Made by a program: the position numbers and the translations under genes
Notes under the pieces: generated by a model
What the model saw: the letters and a program-made list of their open reading frames with translations, nothing else
Databases searched by the model: none
Told to the model about the DNA's origin: nothing
Origin: Salinicola avicenniae
GTDB taxonomy: Bacteria; Pseudomonadota; Gammaproteobacteria; Pseudomonadales; Halomonadaceae
DNA: 64,000 nt
NCBI RefSeq assembly: GCF_023736115.1
Contig: NZ_JAKQZC010000003.1
Location: 248,001-312,000 of the forward strand
Direction: 5' to 3'
Shown here: positions 44,068-53,364 of the stretch, piece after piece
Numbering within the stretch: position 1 is the first letter of the stretch
Layout of the letters: every line of letters starts with the position of its first letter

Positions 44068-44970
44068 TTACGGCCCGAATCGCTCGGCATAGAGCGTCGT
44101 CAGCCAATCGACGAAGACGCGTACCCTGGGCGAGAGATGCCGGCGTTGCGGATAGACCACGTTGACTGGCATGGCGGGCTTTTCCCAGGCATCGAGTAGT
44201 GTGACGAGTCGCCCCTCGGCGAGCTCGTTTTCCAGCCGAAAACGCGGTATCTGAATCAGTCCGAAACCCTGCAGTGCTGCGGCGACGTAGCTTTCGGCAT
44301 CGTTGACGGTCAGCCAGCCGAGCGTGTCGAAGCCTCGTGGTTCGCCGTCGATGACCAGATCCAGCGTGGTATCCGGCGGGTGGTGGCCGGATACGAAGCG
44401 AATGCCGTGATGCTGAACCAGCTCGTCCGGCGATTGCGGTGTTCCCATGCGCTCGAGATAGGCGGGGCTGGCGCAGATGACCTGCTCGAGCGTGGCGAGG
44501 TGCCGGGCCACCAGCGTCGAGTCCCGGGGGGCGCCGCTACGCACGGCGCAGTCCACGCCCTCGCCGATCAGATCGACCTGCCGGTCGCCGGTGGTGACGA
44601 CGACATCGAGCGCCGGGTAGCGGGCATGAAACGCGTTCAGATTCGGCAGCAGCAGCCGACTGGCATGGGTACCGTGCATTTCGACTCGCAGCACCCCGCG
44701 CGGATTGTCGGCGACCGGCTTCAGAATCGCTTCCGCCTCCTCTAGATCGCCGAGCAGCTGTACACAGCGTTCGAAGAACGCCTCACCCTCAGGCGTCGGT
44801 CGCACCTGACGCGTGGTGCGTGCCAGCAGGCGGACGTCCAGCCGGGCTTCCAGTTGTTGAATCGCCAGGGTTGCCGTGGCGCGCGGGATCTCCAGCGCAT
44901 TGGCCGCTCGTGTGAAACTCCCGCTCTCCACGATTCGCACGAAGAGAATCATGGCATCGAAACGATCCAT
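44068..44970 (-). CDS. LysR family transcriptional regulator
   Basis: A 300-residue LysR protein: helix-turn-helix in residues 1-60 (SGSFTRAANALEIPRATATLAIQQLE), effector domain about 88-290. It is of the same subgroup as the regulator at 25431, sharing LxxRTTRQVxxTxEG. It diverges from an SDR gene 112 bp away, with a direct-repeat operator candidate between them, so the SDR gene is its probable target. Effector unknown. Confidence 0.92.
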   Translation of the reverse strand: MDRFDAMILFVRIVESGSFTRAANALEIPRATATLAIQQLEARLDVRLLARTTRQVRPTPEGEAFFERCVQLLGDLEEAEAILKPVADNPRGVLRVEMHGTHASRLLLPNLNAFHARYPALDVVVTTGDRQVDLIGEGVDCAVRSGAPRDSTLVARHLATLEQVICASPAYLERMGTPQSPDELVQHHGIRFVSGHHPPDTTLDLVIDGEPRGFDTLGWLTVNDAESYVAAALQGFGLIQIPRFRLENELAEGRLVTLLDAWEKPAMPVNVVYPQRRHLSPRVRVFVDWLTTLYAERFGP

Positions 44971-44977
44971 CGTGATT

Positions 44978-45008
44978 GTTTTCTCAGGCTGAATAGTGTT
45001 CTCAGACT
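44978..45008. promoter_or_regulatory. direct repeat between LysR and SDR genes
   Basis: GTTTTCTCAGGCT (44978-44990) and GTGTTCTCAGACT (44996-45008), an 18-bp period, next to the LysR start. Candidate regulator sites in the 112-bp divergent promoter. Confidence 0.45.
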
Positions 45009-45082
45009 AGCCAATTTATTCGCCCGGAAGAAACGCCAATACTGCCTATCGTTGAAGGCGCTCATCCCCCAGGAGACATCGA

Positions 45083-45838
45083 ATGACGGATACGACACAG
45101 CATGACGGAGCGGGAAAGGTCGCCATCGTTACCGGCGCTTCCCGCGGTATTGGCCGCGCGATCGCCTCGACGCTGGCCGCCGACGGCTTCGCGGTCGTGG
45201 TCAACTACGCCGGCAATGCCGCATTGGCCGAGCAGGTGGTTGGCGAGATCGAGGGCAAGGGCGGTCGTGCACTGGCGGTTCAGGCCGATATTGCCGATAC
45301 CGGGGCCGTTGAACGGCTCTTCGCCCGGACGCAGGAGATATTCGGGCGCGTCGACGTGGTGGTCAACAATGCCGGCATGATGCAGATGGCGAACATGACG
45401 ATCGACAACGTCGACATTCTGGATCGTACTCTGACCACCAACCTGCGCGGGAGCTGGCTGGTGATGGCCAAGGCGGCGGAAGTCCTCGAGGCCGGGGGGC
45501 GGATCATCGCCTTTTCCTCCTCGGTACTCGGCAAGTCTTTTCCCGGATACGGCGCCTATATCGCCAGCAAGGCGGGTGTCGAAGGGCTGGTCAAGGTGCT
45601 CGCCAACGAGCTGCGTGGTCGTGAGATCAACGTCAACGCGGTCGCGCCCGGGCCGGTCGGCACCGAGCTTTTCTACGAAGGCAAGAGCGACGAGCTGGTC
45701 GCCAACATTGCGTCGATGTCGCCATTCGAGCGGATCGGTGAGCCCGACGAGATCGCCGGTGTGGTCTCGTTCCTGGCGGGTCCGCAGGGGCGCTGGGTTC
45801 ATGGCCAGATCCTGCGCGTCAACGGCGGCATGGCCTGA
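45083..45838 (+). CDS. short-chain dehydrogenase/reductase (3-oxoacyl-ACP reductase-like)
   Basis: A 251-residue classical SDR. It has the cofactor motif TGASRGIGRAIA, NNAG at the centre, catalytic Ser in SSSVLGK, Tyr-x-x-x-Lys in YIASKAG, and the closing GPQGRWVHGQILRVNGGMA. It reduces a carbonyl with NAD(P)H; substrate unknown. The gene is controlled in all likelihood by the divergent LysR protein. Such LysR-SDR pairs are common and usually linked to aldehyde or quinone detoxification. Confidence 0.92.
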   Translation: MTDTTQHDGAGKVAIVTGASRGIGRAIASTLAADGFAVVVNYAGNAALAEQVVGEIEGKGGRALAVQADIADTGAVERLFARTQEIFGRVDVVVNNAGMMQMANMTIDNVDILDRTLTTNLRGSWLVMAKAAEVLEAGGRIIAFSSSVLGKSFPGYGAYIASKAGVEGLVKVLANELRGREINVNAVAPGPVGTELFYEGKSDELVANIASMSPFERIGEPDEIAGVVSFLAGPQGRWVHGQILRVNGGMA

Positions 45839-45917
45839 AGGTGGACGAGCCACCGATATGATGACGCGGTTGTCTCGAAGACCGCCCTGGACCTTGCAGG
45901 CGTTACGGCGTGGTGGC

Positions 45918-47240
45918 CTACGACTTCGTGCAGTCGGCTTCCCGTTGTGACTGAGTGCCAGCCGTTGCATGTCGGCAGGAAGCGTCCATGGCCTGCTCGG
46001 TCGTTGTTCGTGCGCTCGGCGGGTTGTCGGTTGTGTGGCGTGTCTTGCGCAGGTAAGCGCTGCCGACCAGCGCAGCGGCAAGGCCGGCGGCAGCTGCAAC
46101 GGCCATCGCCCAGCGGGGGCCGGCATGATCGGCGACCGCGCCGACGATCGGGGCGCCGAAAGGCGTACCGCCCATGGTCACCGCGATGCGCAGCGCCATC
46201 ACGCGGCCGCGCATCGCCGGTGCCGTGGATAGTTGCATCAGGGCATTGGAAGCGGTCATGAACGTGAGCGCGGCAAGGCCGATCAGTGCCAGTGTCGCGG
46301 CGAAGAGCCATGCACTGGGCGCCAGCGCTGCGCAGATGCACAACCCGCCGAAGGCCAGCGCGGAGAGGCACATCAGGCGCATCGCCGGCTGCTCGCGACG
46401 AGCCGCCAGCAGCGAACCGCTCACCGAGCCGATCGCCAGGCTCGAGGTGAGCAAACCGTACTGGCCGGCCTCGCCGTGAAAGACGCCGACCGACATGGTC
46501 GAGATGTAGATCGGAAAATTGAAGCCGAACGTCCCGATCAGAAACAGCATGACCAGCAGGGTCTTCAGATCCGGACGCCGCCAGACGTAGCGAAATCCCT
46601 CGCGAATACCGCCAGCCTTGCCGCTGGCGCGAGTCGCTGGATATAGCTCGCCTCGGCGCAGCAGGCACAGTGACGCGAGTACGCCGGCAAAGGAGAGGGC
46701 GTTGAGCAGAAAGACCCAGCCGGTACCGACGGCGGCGATCAGCAGGCCTGCCACCGCCGGCCCCACCATGCGCGCGCTGTTGAATGAGGTGGAGTTGAGC
46801 GCCACCGCGTTGGTTAGCAGCTTCTCACCGACCAGGTCGTTGACGAAGGTCTGTCGGGCCGGGGCATCGAAGGCCGTCACGCAGCCGAGTCCCAGTGCGA
46901 AAAGATAGACCTGCCAGAGCGTGACCGCGCCGGTGACGGTGACAAGACCCAACCCAAGGGCGAGCAGCCCGAGCAGTGCCTGGGAGAGCATGACCAGGCG
47001 TCGCCGATCGAAGCGATCGACGGCCCAGCCGGTCAGTGGCAGCAGCAGAAGCTGCGGCCCGAACTGCAACGCCATGGTGAGTCCGACCGCGCTGGCGTTA
47101 TGCTCGGTAAGCACCGTCAGCACCAGCCAGTCCTGGGCAACGCGCTGCATCCATGTCCCGATATTGGAGACCAGGGAACCGGCTGCCCAGAGTCGGAAGT
47201 TGTAGACCTGCAGCGAGCGGAAGAGTCGTCTGTCGCTCAT
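45918..47240 (-). CDS. MFS transporter, EntS/MFS_3-like
   Basis: A 440-residue inner-membrane protein with about twelve hydrophobic segments and the start FRLWAAGSLVSNIGTWMQRVAQDWLVL typical of the EntS/DHA3 branch (pieces: SNIGTWMQRVAQDWLVL). It also has FDAPARQTFVNDLVGE and LNSTSFNSARMVGPAVAG. Members export siderophores or drugs. The C-terminal 45 residues are hydrophilic, Arg/Thr-rich. It is convergent with the SDR gene. No siderophore genes are nearby, so a general drug exporter is more likely. Confidence 0.88.
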   Translation of the reverse strand: MSDRRLFRSLQVYNFRLWAAGSLVSNIGTWMQRVAQDWLVLTVLTEHNASAVGLTMALQFGPQLLLLPLTGWAVDRFDRRRLVMLSQALLGLLALGLGLVTVTGAVTLWQVYLFALGLGCVTAFDAPARQTFVNDLVGEKLLTNAVALNSTSFNSARMVGPAVAGLLIAAVGTGWVFLLNALSFAGVLASLCLLRRGELYPATRASGKAGGIREGFRYVWRRPDLKTLLVMLFLIGTFGFNFPIYISTMSVGVFHGEAGQYGLLTSSLAIGSVSGSLLAARREQPAMRLMCLSALAFGGLCICAALAPSAWLFAATLALIGLAALTFMTASNALMQLSTAPAMRGRVMALRIAVTMGGTPFGAPIVGAVADHAGPRWAMAVAAAAGLAAALVGSAYLRKTRHTTDNPPSARTTTEQAMDASCRHATAGTQSQREADCTKS

Positions 47241-47420
47241 GCAGCGATATCGGGTTGGTGTGGATTAACGCATCGGGCGCGCGAACGGCAAGAGTCGTGC
47301 AAATTCAAGGGTGCTGATGCCTTCTGTCAATTGACCCGCTCGAGGGGCCAGGTATCGGTATCGAATATCGGTAGGAGCCGGTGCCTATCGGCACGTCGCT
47401 TATTCTCGAAACTGACCTCG

Positions 47421-48011
47421 TCAGAACGGTGGCTGGCGGTGGGCGCGTTGGCGCTTGCCGGCTTCGACCCACCAGGACAGGTCGTCCGCGAAGCGCGAGA
47501 ATGCGCGTTCCAGCGACGCGCCACCATCGCCGAGAGGCTTGCCGCTTTCATCCAGCGTCCGCGTGATCTGGCCGACGCTGACCCGGCTGGAGACGACGAC
47601 CATGCCCATCTCGGAGAGCGTGGCGTGCCAGGCTTCTGCGGCGAGCGCGCCGCCCAGGCGTCCTGCCGAATAGCTGACGATGCCGGCCGGGCGCCAGTAC
47701 CACTCTTCGAGAAAGTGGTCGGTGAGATTCTTCAAACCGGGCTGAACGCCACGGTTGTACTCGCCGACCACGAAGACGAAGCCATCGGCTTCGCGAATCT
47801 TCTTCGCTAGCGCTTTCATCGCAGCGGGCGCCGTGCCCTCGTCGTACTCCTTGAACATGCGATCCAGCATGGGCAGGTCGATTGTCTTGGCATCGATCAG
47901 CTCGGCGTCGCAGCCGCGTGCCTGCAGCGTACGAACGGCGTAGTCGGCGAGTCGGATCCCGGCGCGATCCGTGCGGTAGGAGCCGTAGAGCACGAGCATG
48001 CGATCCGCCAT
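47421..48011 (-). CDS. NADPH-dependent FMN reductase (flavodoxin-like)
   Basis: A 196-residue protein of the NADPH-dependent FMN reductase family. It has a flavodoxin-like fold with the FMN phosphate loop LYGSYRTDRAGIRLADY, the second loop VVGEYNRGVQPGLKNLTDH and YSAGRLGGALA. It should reduce FMN, quinones or azo/chromate compounds. ATG 48011 follows AGGCAAG. Likely function is redox defence; its neighbour on the other side is a YghU-type transferase in divergent orientation. Confidence 0.9.
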   Translation of the reverse strand: MADRMLVLYGSYRTDRAGIRLADYAVRTLQARGCDAELIDAKTIDLPMLDRMFKEYDEGTAPAAMKALAKKIREADGFVFVVGEYNRGVQPGLKNLTDHFLEEWYWRPAGIVSYSAGRLGGALAAEAWHATLSEMGMVVVSSRVSVGQITRTLDESGKPLGDGGASLERAFSRFADDLSWWVEAGKRQRAHRQPPF

Positions 48012-48246
48012 GGGCTTGCCTCTCGATAGCGACGTCACGAGTGAGCGGCAGGGTCCTGACCCGCCGCGCCTAGTTCAGCATAGGCGATGATCGTGTGGCC
48101 GCCGAGCGTGAGATCGACGGCCGAAATTCCCTGGTCTTGCCTCGCCGATCAACCTTTAACACGCTATCTTTCACCCCCAGGTCTCTTCTATCACGTGACT
48201 TTGCTTGTCATGCGAGACATCTTCCAAGCCAAGGAGAAAATCGATC

Positions 48247-49101
48247 ATGAGCGACTACACGCCCCCGAAGGTCTGGGAACCGAAGGAAAGCGGCGGCAAG
48301 TTCGCCAGCATCAATCGCCCGGTGGCAGGGCCTACGCACGACAAGGAGTTGCCGGTCGGCAAGCATCCGTTCCAGCTCTATTCGCTGGCCACGCCCAATG
48401 GCGTCAAGATCGGCGTCATGTTCGAAGAGCTGCTGGCGCTGGGCAAGGACGCCGAATACGACGCCTGGTTGATCAAGATCGGCGACGGCGATCAGTTCGG
48501 CAGCGGTTTCGTCGAGGTCAATCCGAACTCCAAGATTCCGGCTCTGATGGACTACAGCGGCGACCAGCCGATTCGAGTGTTCGAGTCGGGCTCGATTCTG
48601 CTCCATCTGGCCGAGAAGTTCGGTGCCTTCCTGCCGAGCGACCCGGTGACACGCGTCGAGACCCTGAACTGGCTGTTCTGGCAGATGGGCAGCGCGCCCT
48701 ATCTGGGCGGCGGATTCGGTCATTTCTACGCCTATGCGCCGGTCAAGATCGAGTACGCCATCGACCGCTTCACCATGGAAGCCAAGCGTCAGCTCGACGT
48801 GCTTGATCGACGCCTGGCCGAATCGCGTTATCTGGCCGGCGACGACTACACCATCGCCGATATCGCGACCTGGTCCTGGTATGGCCAGCTCGCGCTGGGC
48901 CGGCTGTACGAGGCGGCGGAATTCCTCGATGTCGAGAGTTACCAAAACGTGCAGCGCTGGGCCAAGGAGATCGACGCGCGCCCGGCAGTGCAGCGTGGCC
49001 GCATGGTCAACCGGGTGTTCGGCGAGCCGGAAACGCAGCTCCACGAGCGGCATGATGCCAGCGACTTCGAGACCCGGACGCAGGACAAGATCGGCGGCTG
49101 A
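48247..49101 (+). CDS. yghU: glutathione-dependent disulfide-bond oxidoreductase (YghU-type GST)
   Basis: A 284-residue GST-superfamily protein close in length to E. coli YghU (288). The N-terminal extension (YTPPKVWEPKESGGKFASINRPVAGPTHDK, here in pieces SGGKFASINRP and HDKELPVG) is diagnostic of YghU/YfcG relatives, which bind two glutathiones and reduce disulfides. The helical domain has DDYTIADIATWSWYG and GRMVNRVFGEPE. AAGGAG sits 12 bases before ATG 48247. Role: glutathione-linked disulfide or peroxide reduction in the cytoplasm. Confidence 0.93.
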   Translation: MSDYTPPKVWEPKESGGKFASINRPVAGPTHDKELPVGKHPFQLYSLATPNGVKIGVMFEELLALGKDAEYDAWLIKIGDGDQFGSGFVEVNPNSKIPALMDYSGDQPIRVFESGSILLHLAEKFGAFLPSDPVTRVETLNWLFWQMGSAPYLGGGFGHFYAYAPVKIEYAIDRFTMEAKRQLDVLDRRLAESRYLAGDDYTIADIATWSWYGQLALGRLYEAAEFLDVESYQNVQRWAKEIDARPAVQRGRMVNRVFGEPETQLHERHDASDFETRTQDKIGG

Positions 49102-49368
49102 TCGGCGCGGCGATCACTTCGCCCGCGAGCGCTTCTCGCGACTGACGACCCGGCCTCGTGCCGGGTCGTTGCGTTGAAAGGGGACGGTCATCGCGGATAA
49201 CGATAGCGCTCATGGCCGGTAAGTCGAGAACGGGGCATGGCTGGCACCTGCCATGCGGGTCGGCGACTCGGCCGAGTTGGCATTGTCGGCCGCGAACCCG
49301 TGATAATGGCGCCGACCGACAGCGATGCGTCGCCCTCCGGCGGTATCGACTTGCAGAAGCGAAGAGAG

Positions 49369-50514
49369 ATGCACTCGAATCATTCCGATATTCTCATCAT
49401 CGGCGGTGGCAGCATGGGGCTGGCCGCCGCCGACTGGCTGGCCGAGAGCGGCGCTGCTGCCGTTCGCGTGCTGGATGCACACAGCCCACCGCACGACCAG
49501 GGGGCGCATCACGGCGAGACACGTCTGATCCGTCTCGCCTATGGCGAAGGCGCGGGCTATGTACCGCTTGCCGTGCGTGCGCTCGAGCGCTGGCGCGCGC
49601 TGGAGACGGCGACGGGTGAGTCACTGTTTCTGCCGACGGGTATCACCAATATCGGGCCGGCCGCGGCGCCCTTCGTGCGTCAGGTGGCGGCAAGCGCGAA
49701 GACTCATGCGCTGGCGCTGGAGGTGCTAGATGGGACGGCTGCCTCGCTGCGCTGGCCCGGTTGGCAGCTGGACGGAGCGACCAGTGTGGCCTTCGAGCGC
49801 GTGGCGGGCGTGCTGCGGGTAGAGCGCATTCTCGACTGCTGGCGCGAGCGCGTGGCGGCAAGTGCCAATGTCACGCTTACCGCCCGGGCGCCTGTCGTGG
49901 CGATCGACGCGCGGGCCGGGGGTGGCTACGAGGTGCGCTGTGCCGACGGTCGCCGCTTCAGTGCCGAGCGGCTGCTGCTCTCGGCGGGTCAGCATCTGGC
50001 GCCGCTGGTGGCACCGCTGGGTATCGATCTGCCACTGACCCGCGTGCGCAAGACCTTCGCCTGGTTCAAGGCGGACGCGCGCTACGCGCCCGAGCGTTTC
50101 GCCGGCTTCAGTCTTACCGACGACGAACTGGGCATCTATTACGGGTTTCCCGATATCGACGGTGCCGGTTTCAAGATGGGACGTCACGATAGCGGCCAGC
50201 CGTTAGCGCCGGGCGAGCAGATGCAGGCCTTCGGCGAGCATCCTGACGATCTGCCCGAGCTGCAGCAGGTCATCGATCGCTATCTGCCGGGTGTCGGCAA
50301 GCTCAAACAGGGCGCGGTGTGTCAGTACATCCGCACGCCGGACGAACACTTCCTGATCGATGAGCCGCTACCCGGTCTGATCGTCGCCGGCGGCTTCTCC
50401 GGCCATGGCTTCAAGTTCGCCAGTGCCTTGGGCGAGTCGCTGGGCCAGTGGCTGGCAAGCGGTCAGGCCTCGCCCGAGCTCGACGCGTTCGGCGCCGGGC
50501 GCTTCCGCGGCTGA
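49369..50514 (+). CDS. solA: N-methyl-L-tryptophan oxidase / sarcosine-oxidase-like flavoenzyme
   Basis: A 381-residue monomeric sarcosine oxidase-family enzyme (E. coli SolA 372). The FAD-binding motif IIGGGSMGLAAADWLAESG starts at residue 9. HHGETRLIRLAYGEG is the flavin-ring loop. The Cys in GAVCQYIRTPDEHFLID is the expected covalent flavin attachment site. GGFSGHGFKFASALGE closes the FAD site. It demethylates N-methyl amino acids, releasing formaldehyde and peroxide. ATG 49369 gives the family-typical start; the ribosome site is modest (GAAGAGAG). No formaldehyde-handling genes are adjacent. Confidence 0.88.
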   Translation: MHSNHSDILIIGGGSMGLAAADWLAESGAAAVRVLDAHSPPHDQGAHHGETRLIRLAYGEGAGYVPLAVRALERWRALETATGESLFLPTGITNIGPAAAPFVRQVAASAKTHALALEVLDGTAASLRWPGWQLDGATSVAFERVAGVLRVERILDCWRERVAASANVTLTARAPVVAIDARAGGGYEVRCADGRRFSAERLLLSAGQHLAPLVAPLGIDLPLTRVRKTFAWFKADARYAPERFAGFSLTDDELGIYYGFPDIDGAGFKMGRHDSGQPLAPGEQMQAFGEHPDDLPELQQVIDRYLPGVGKLKQGAVCQYIRTPDEHFLIDEPLPGLIVAGGFSGHGFKFASALGESLGQWLASGQASPELDAFGAGRFRG

Positions 50515-50525
50515 GCCGGTGGCCG

Positions 50526-50554
50526 ACCGGCGAACGTCGAGGACGCTCGCCGGT
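50526..50554. terminator. hairpin between solA and the ABC operon
   Basis: ACCGGCGA - N13 - TCGCCGGT, a perfect 8-bp stem between two convergent genes; no T-run, so it is only a probable transcript end. Confidence 0.5.
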
Positions 50555-50568
50555 TCCCCGAACGCGCC

Positions 50569-51519
50569 CTACAGGCAATCGGCCTGGTATTCGTATTGAT
50601 CGGCTTGCGCCGGATCGTCGGCCGTCAAGACCACGATGTCGGTCAGCGTCGTGGCCGGCAAGGTCTCACCGTTGATCAACGCGGCGGCAGAGTCCATGGC
50701 CACGCGGCCTTCCTGAGCCGGGTCCTGCGCGATCAGCGCGTCGATGGCGCCGTTCTTCAAGGCCGCCACCTCCGCCGAGGCTGCATCGTAGGCGATCATC
50801 TTGACCCTGCCGAGGGCGCCGGCTTGACGCAGGCCGGTGACCGCGCCGATCGCGCCCTGATCGTTGGTGGCGAAGATGCCGGCCAGATCCGGATGCGCCG
50901 ACAGCGTCGAGGTCACGATTTCGGCGGCCTTCTGCGGATCGTTGGCCTGGTATTGGGCGCCAAGATAGTCGAAGCCCGCCTGGGTGCCGAGCTGCGCTTC
51001 GAATCCTTGGGTTCGGGCATCCTGCGCGATGGAGCCCGGCGGCTGCGTGATCACCAGCACCTTGCCGCCGTCCGCGAGAAGCTCGGCCATTTGCCTCGCC
51101 GCCATGCGCCCGCCTTCCTCGTTGTCGGTCAGGATCTGCGTCTCGACGAGCGAGGTATCGGCCAGCGTCTGATCGACGGTGATGATCTGGCTGCCGCGCT
51201 GTGCCAATTGACGCACGGGCATGACCAGCGCCTGCATGTCGGTCGGCACGATGACGGCGACGTCGGGCTGGGTGGCGGCTACGGCGTTGATCACCGGTAT
51301 CTGACTGTCGGCGGCAAAGCGGTTGGGGGCGGAGACGCTCAGATCGAGCCCCAGCTCATCGGCGCGCGCCATGGCCCCGCACTGCAGGGACTGATAGAAG
51401 GGGCTGCCCTTGGTGCCGAGCACCAGCGACACGCGACCTTTCTCCTGCGCCTGAACGGATGACAGGCTCAAGCTCACGAGGATCAGGCCGAGTACCCATC
51501 GGGATTGAGACCATTTCAT
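50569..51519 (-). CDS. ribose-type ABC transporter substrate-binding protein
   Basis: A 316-residue periplasmic protein: signal peptide ending near AQA (residue 25), then a two-lobed sugar-binding fold of the Peripla_BP_4 family. Conserved segments are LGTKGSPFYQSLQCGAMARADELG, IIVPTDMQAL-like VIVPTDMQAL, DNEEGGRMAARQM, and IFATNDQGAIGAVTGLRQAG. It should capture a pentose-, hexose- or nucleoside-like ligand and hand it to the permease. A strong AAGGAG stands before ATG 51519. It is the last gene of the seven-gene leftward operon, 49 bp after the permease. Confidence 0.92.
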   Translation of the reverse strand: MKWSQSRWVLGLILVSLSLSSVQAQEKGRVSLVLGTKGSPFYQSLQCGAMARADELGLDLSVSAPNRFAADSQIPVINAVAATQPDVAVIVPTDMQALVMPVRQLAQRGSQIITVDQTLADTSLVETQILTDNEEGGRMAARQMAELLADGGKVLVITQPPGSIAQDARTQGFEAQLGTQAGFDYLGAQYQANDPQKAAEIVTSTLSAHPDLAGIFATNDQGAIGAVTGLRQAGALGRVKMIAYDAASAEVAALKNGAIDALIAQDPAQEGRVAMDSAAALINGETLPATTLTDIVVLTADDPAQADQYEYQADCL

Positions 51520-51568
51520 GGTGTGACTCCTTTGTTGTTGTTGCGATCGGTACGATTTCCGCGGCCGA

Positions 51569-52606
51569 CTAGCCGCGCTTGCGCAGACGACGTTTCAGTT
51601 GATCGACCCAGACCGCGAGGATCAGCACCGCGCCCATGGCAACCGTCTGCCAGAACGGCGGGATCCCCATGATCACGAAGCCATTGAGCAGAATGATCGG
51701 GATAAATACGCCGACCACGGTGCCGAACACGCTGCCGGCGCCGCCGAACAGGCTGGTTCCGCCGAGCACCACCGCGGAGATGGTGGTCAGGTTGTCCATC
51801 ACATGGCCGTTGATCGTGGTGGTGCCGAAACGCGCATTCGCCATCACTGCGGCAATGCCAGCCATCGCGCCGGAGAGGGCATAGACCGAGATCAGCCGGC
51901 GATTGACCGCGATACCGCTGCGCCGGGCCGCCTCGATGTGTGAGCCGACGGCGAATACCTGGAGGCCATAGCGGGTCTTGTGCAGCACGATTCCGGCCAC
52001 CACCACGCAGAGAGCGGCGATCAGCACCAGCACCGGAATCCCCGCGATGCTGCCGGCTCCGATATCGTTGACCAGACGTTCCGGCATGGCGCGCACGTCG
52101 ACGCCGTCGGACAGGATCTGCGCCCCGCCGAGTGCCATGCCCATGGTGCCGAGGGTCACGATCAGCGCCGGAATCCTGGCCACTGCGATCAGGAAGCCAT
52201 TGAGCAGTCCCCAGGCCATGCCGGCCAGCACGGCCGCGGCCACGCCCACGAGGATGATGCCCCAGCCGGCGTCCGTGGTGCCGAAGCTGGTGCCACCATC
52301 GCCAGCCAGGTAGAGCATCAGCTTGGACGAGACCACCGACGAGAAGACCAGCACCGAGCCCACCGAGAGATCGATGCCGGCGGAGATGATGACGTAGGTT
52401 TGACCGACCGCCAGCACGAGGAAGATCGCAGCGTTGATGGTGAGCTGCTGGACGTTGTAGGCGGAACCGAACTGCTCGGGCCGCAGCACCAGAAAGATCG
52501 ACAGCAGCACGATCAGCAGCAGGAAAATCCAGCCGCCGGTCAAGGTCCGGAACAAGAGATCGCCGGTATCGCGCCGGGTGGGCGCCTCGGCCGTGGTTGT
52601 CGTCAT
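51569..52606 (-). CDS. ribose-type ABC transporter permease
   Basis: A 345-residue inner-membrane permease of the RbsC/BPD_transp_2 family, with about eight to ten hydrophobic segments. Typical motifs: IINAAIFLVLAVGQTYVIISAGIDLSVGS (pieces QTYVIISAGIDLSVGS), GLLNGFLIA, and the EAA-like AARRSGIAVNRRLISVYALSG. It forms the channel with the ATPase, whose stop overlaps its start (ATGA). GGAGG precedes ATG 52606. Confidence 0.93.
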   Translation of the reverse strand: MTTTTAEAPTRRDTGDLLFRTLTGGWIFLLLIVLLSIFLVLRPEQFGSAYNVQQLTINAAIFLVLAVGQTYVIISAGIDLSVGSVLVFSSVVSSKLMLYLAGDGGTSFGTTDAGWGIILVGVAAAVLAGMAWGLLNGFLIAVARIPALIVTLGTMGMALGGAQILSDGVDVRAMPERLVNDIGAGSIAGIPVLVLIAALCVVVAGIVLHKTRYGLQVFAVGSHIEAARRSGIAVNRRLISVYALSGAMAGIAAVMANARFGTTTINGHVMDNLTTISAVVLGGTSLFGGAGSVFGTVVGVFIPIILLNGFVIMGIPPFWQTVAMGAVLILAVWVDQLKRRLRKRG

Positions 52607-53364
52607 GCTGCTTCCTCCGCTGTACCGCTGGTCATCTCGCGCACCAGGTCATCGACGCTGGCGCTCGAGGCATCGAGGTTGGCGACCGTCTGCCCGAGAC
52701 GCAGTACCTGCACTCGGTCGGCAACATCGAGCACTTGCGGCATGTTGTGACTGATCAGGACCACCGAGATGCCTTGATCCCGGACCCGCTTGGCGAGGTC
52801 GAGCACGCGCTGGGTCTGCACCACGCCCAGCGCCGCCGTCGGCTCATCGAGAATGATCACCCGCTGCGCCCACATGGCGGCGCGGGCGATCGCCACCGAT
52901 TGGCGCTGGCCGCCGGAGAGGGTCTCGATGGCCACGCGGTCGGACTTGAGATGCACGCCGAGACGCTGGAACTGCTCGGCGGCACGCTCGCGCATGGCGC
53001 GGCGATCGAGAAATCCCAGACGCCCGGCGAAGCCGGGACGCACCAGCTCGCGGCCGAGAAACAGGTTCTCGGCCGGCGGCAGATCAGGCGCCAGCGCCAG
53101 ATCCTGGAAGACCGTGGCGATGCCCGCCTGCTGGGCGTCATACGGCGAACCGAAGTGCATCGTTTCGCCCGCCACCCGGATGCTGCCGGTATCCGGCCTG
53201 TCGGCGCCGGAGAGAATCTTGACCAGCGTGGACTTGCCCGCGCCGTTGTCGCCGATCAACGCGACGATTTCATTTGGCATGACGCTGAAGTTGGCACCAC
53301 GCAGGGCTTGCACGTGCCCGAAGGTACGATGGATATCGGTCGCTTCCAGCAGTGGCGTGGTCAT
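52603..53364 (-). CDS. ABC transporter ATP-binding protein (single-domain RbsA-like)
   Basis: A 253-residue ATPase with Walker A GDNGAGKSTLVK, Q-loop, signature LSGGQRQSVAIARA, Walker B VIILDEPTAALG and H-loop ISHNM. Ribose-type importers usually have a double-length RbsA (about 500 residues); here only one half is present, so it should act as a homodimer, like FrcA-type systems. It starts one base inside the stop of the preceding gene (TGATG) and overlaps the permease by 4 bp, so translation is coupled. Confidence 0.93.
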   Translation of the reverse strand: MTTPLLEATDIHRTFGHVQALRGANFSVMPNEIVALIGDNGAGKSTLVKILSGADRPDTGSIRVAGETMHFGSPYDAQQAGIATVFQDLALAPDLPPAENLFLGRELVRPGFAGRLGFLDRRAMRERAAEQFQRLGVHLKSDRVAIETLSGGQRQSVAIARAAMWAQRVIILDEPTAALGVVQTQRVLDLAKRVRDQGISVVLISHNMPQVLDVADRVQVLRLGQTVANLDASSASVDDLVREMTSGTAEEAA

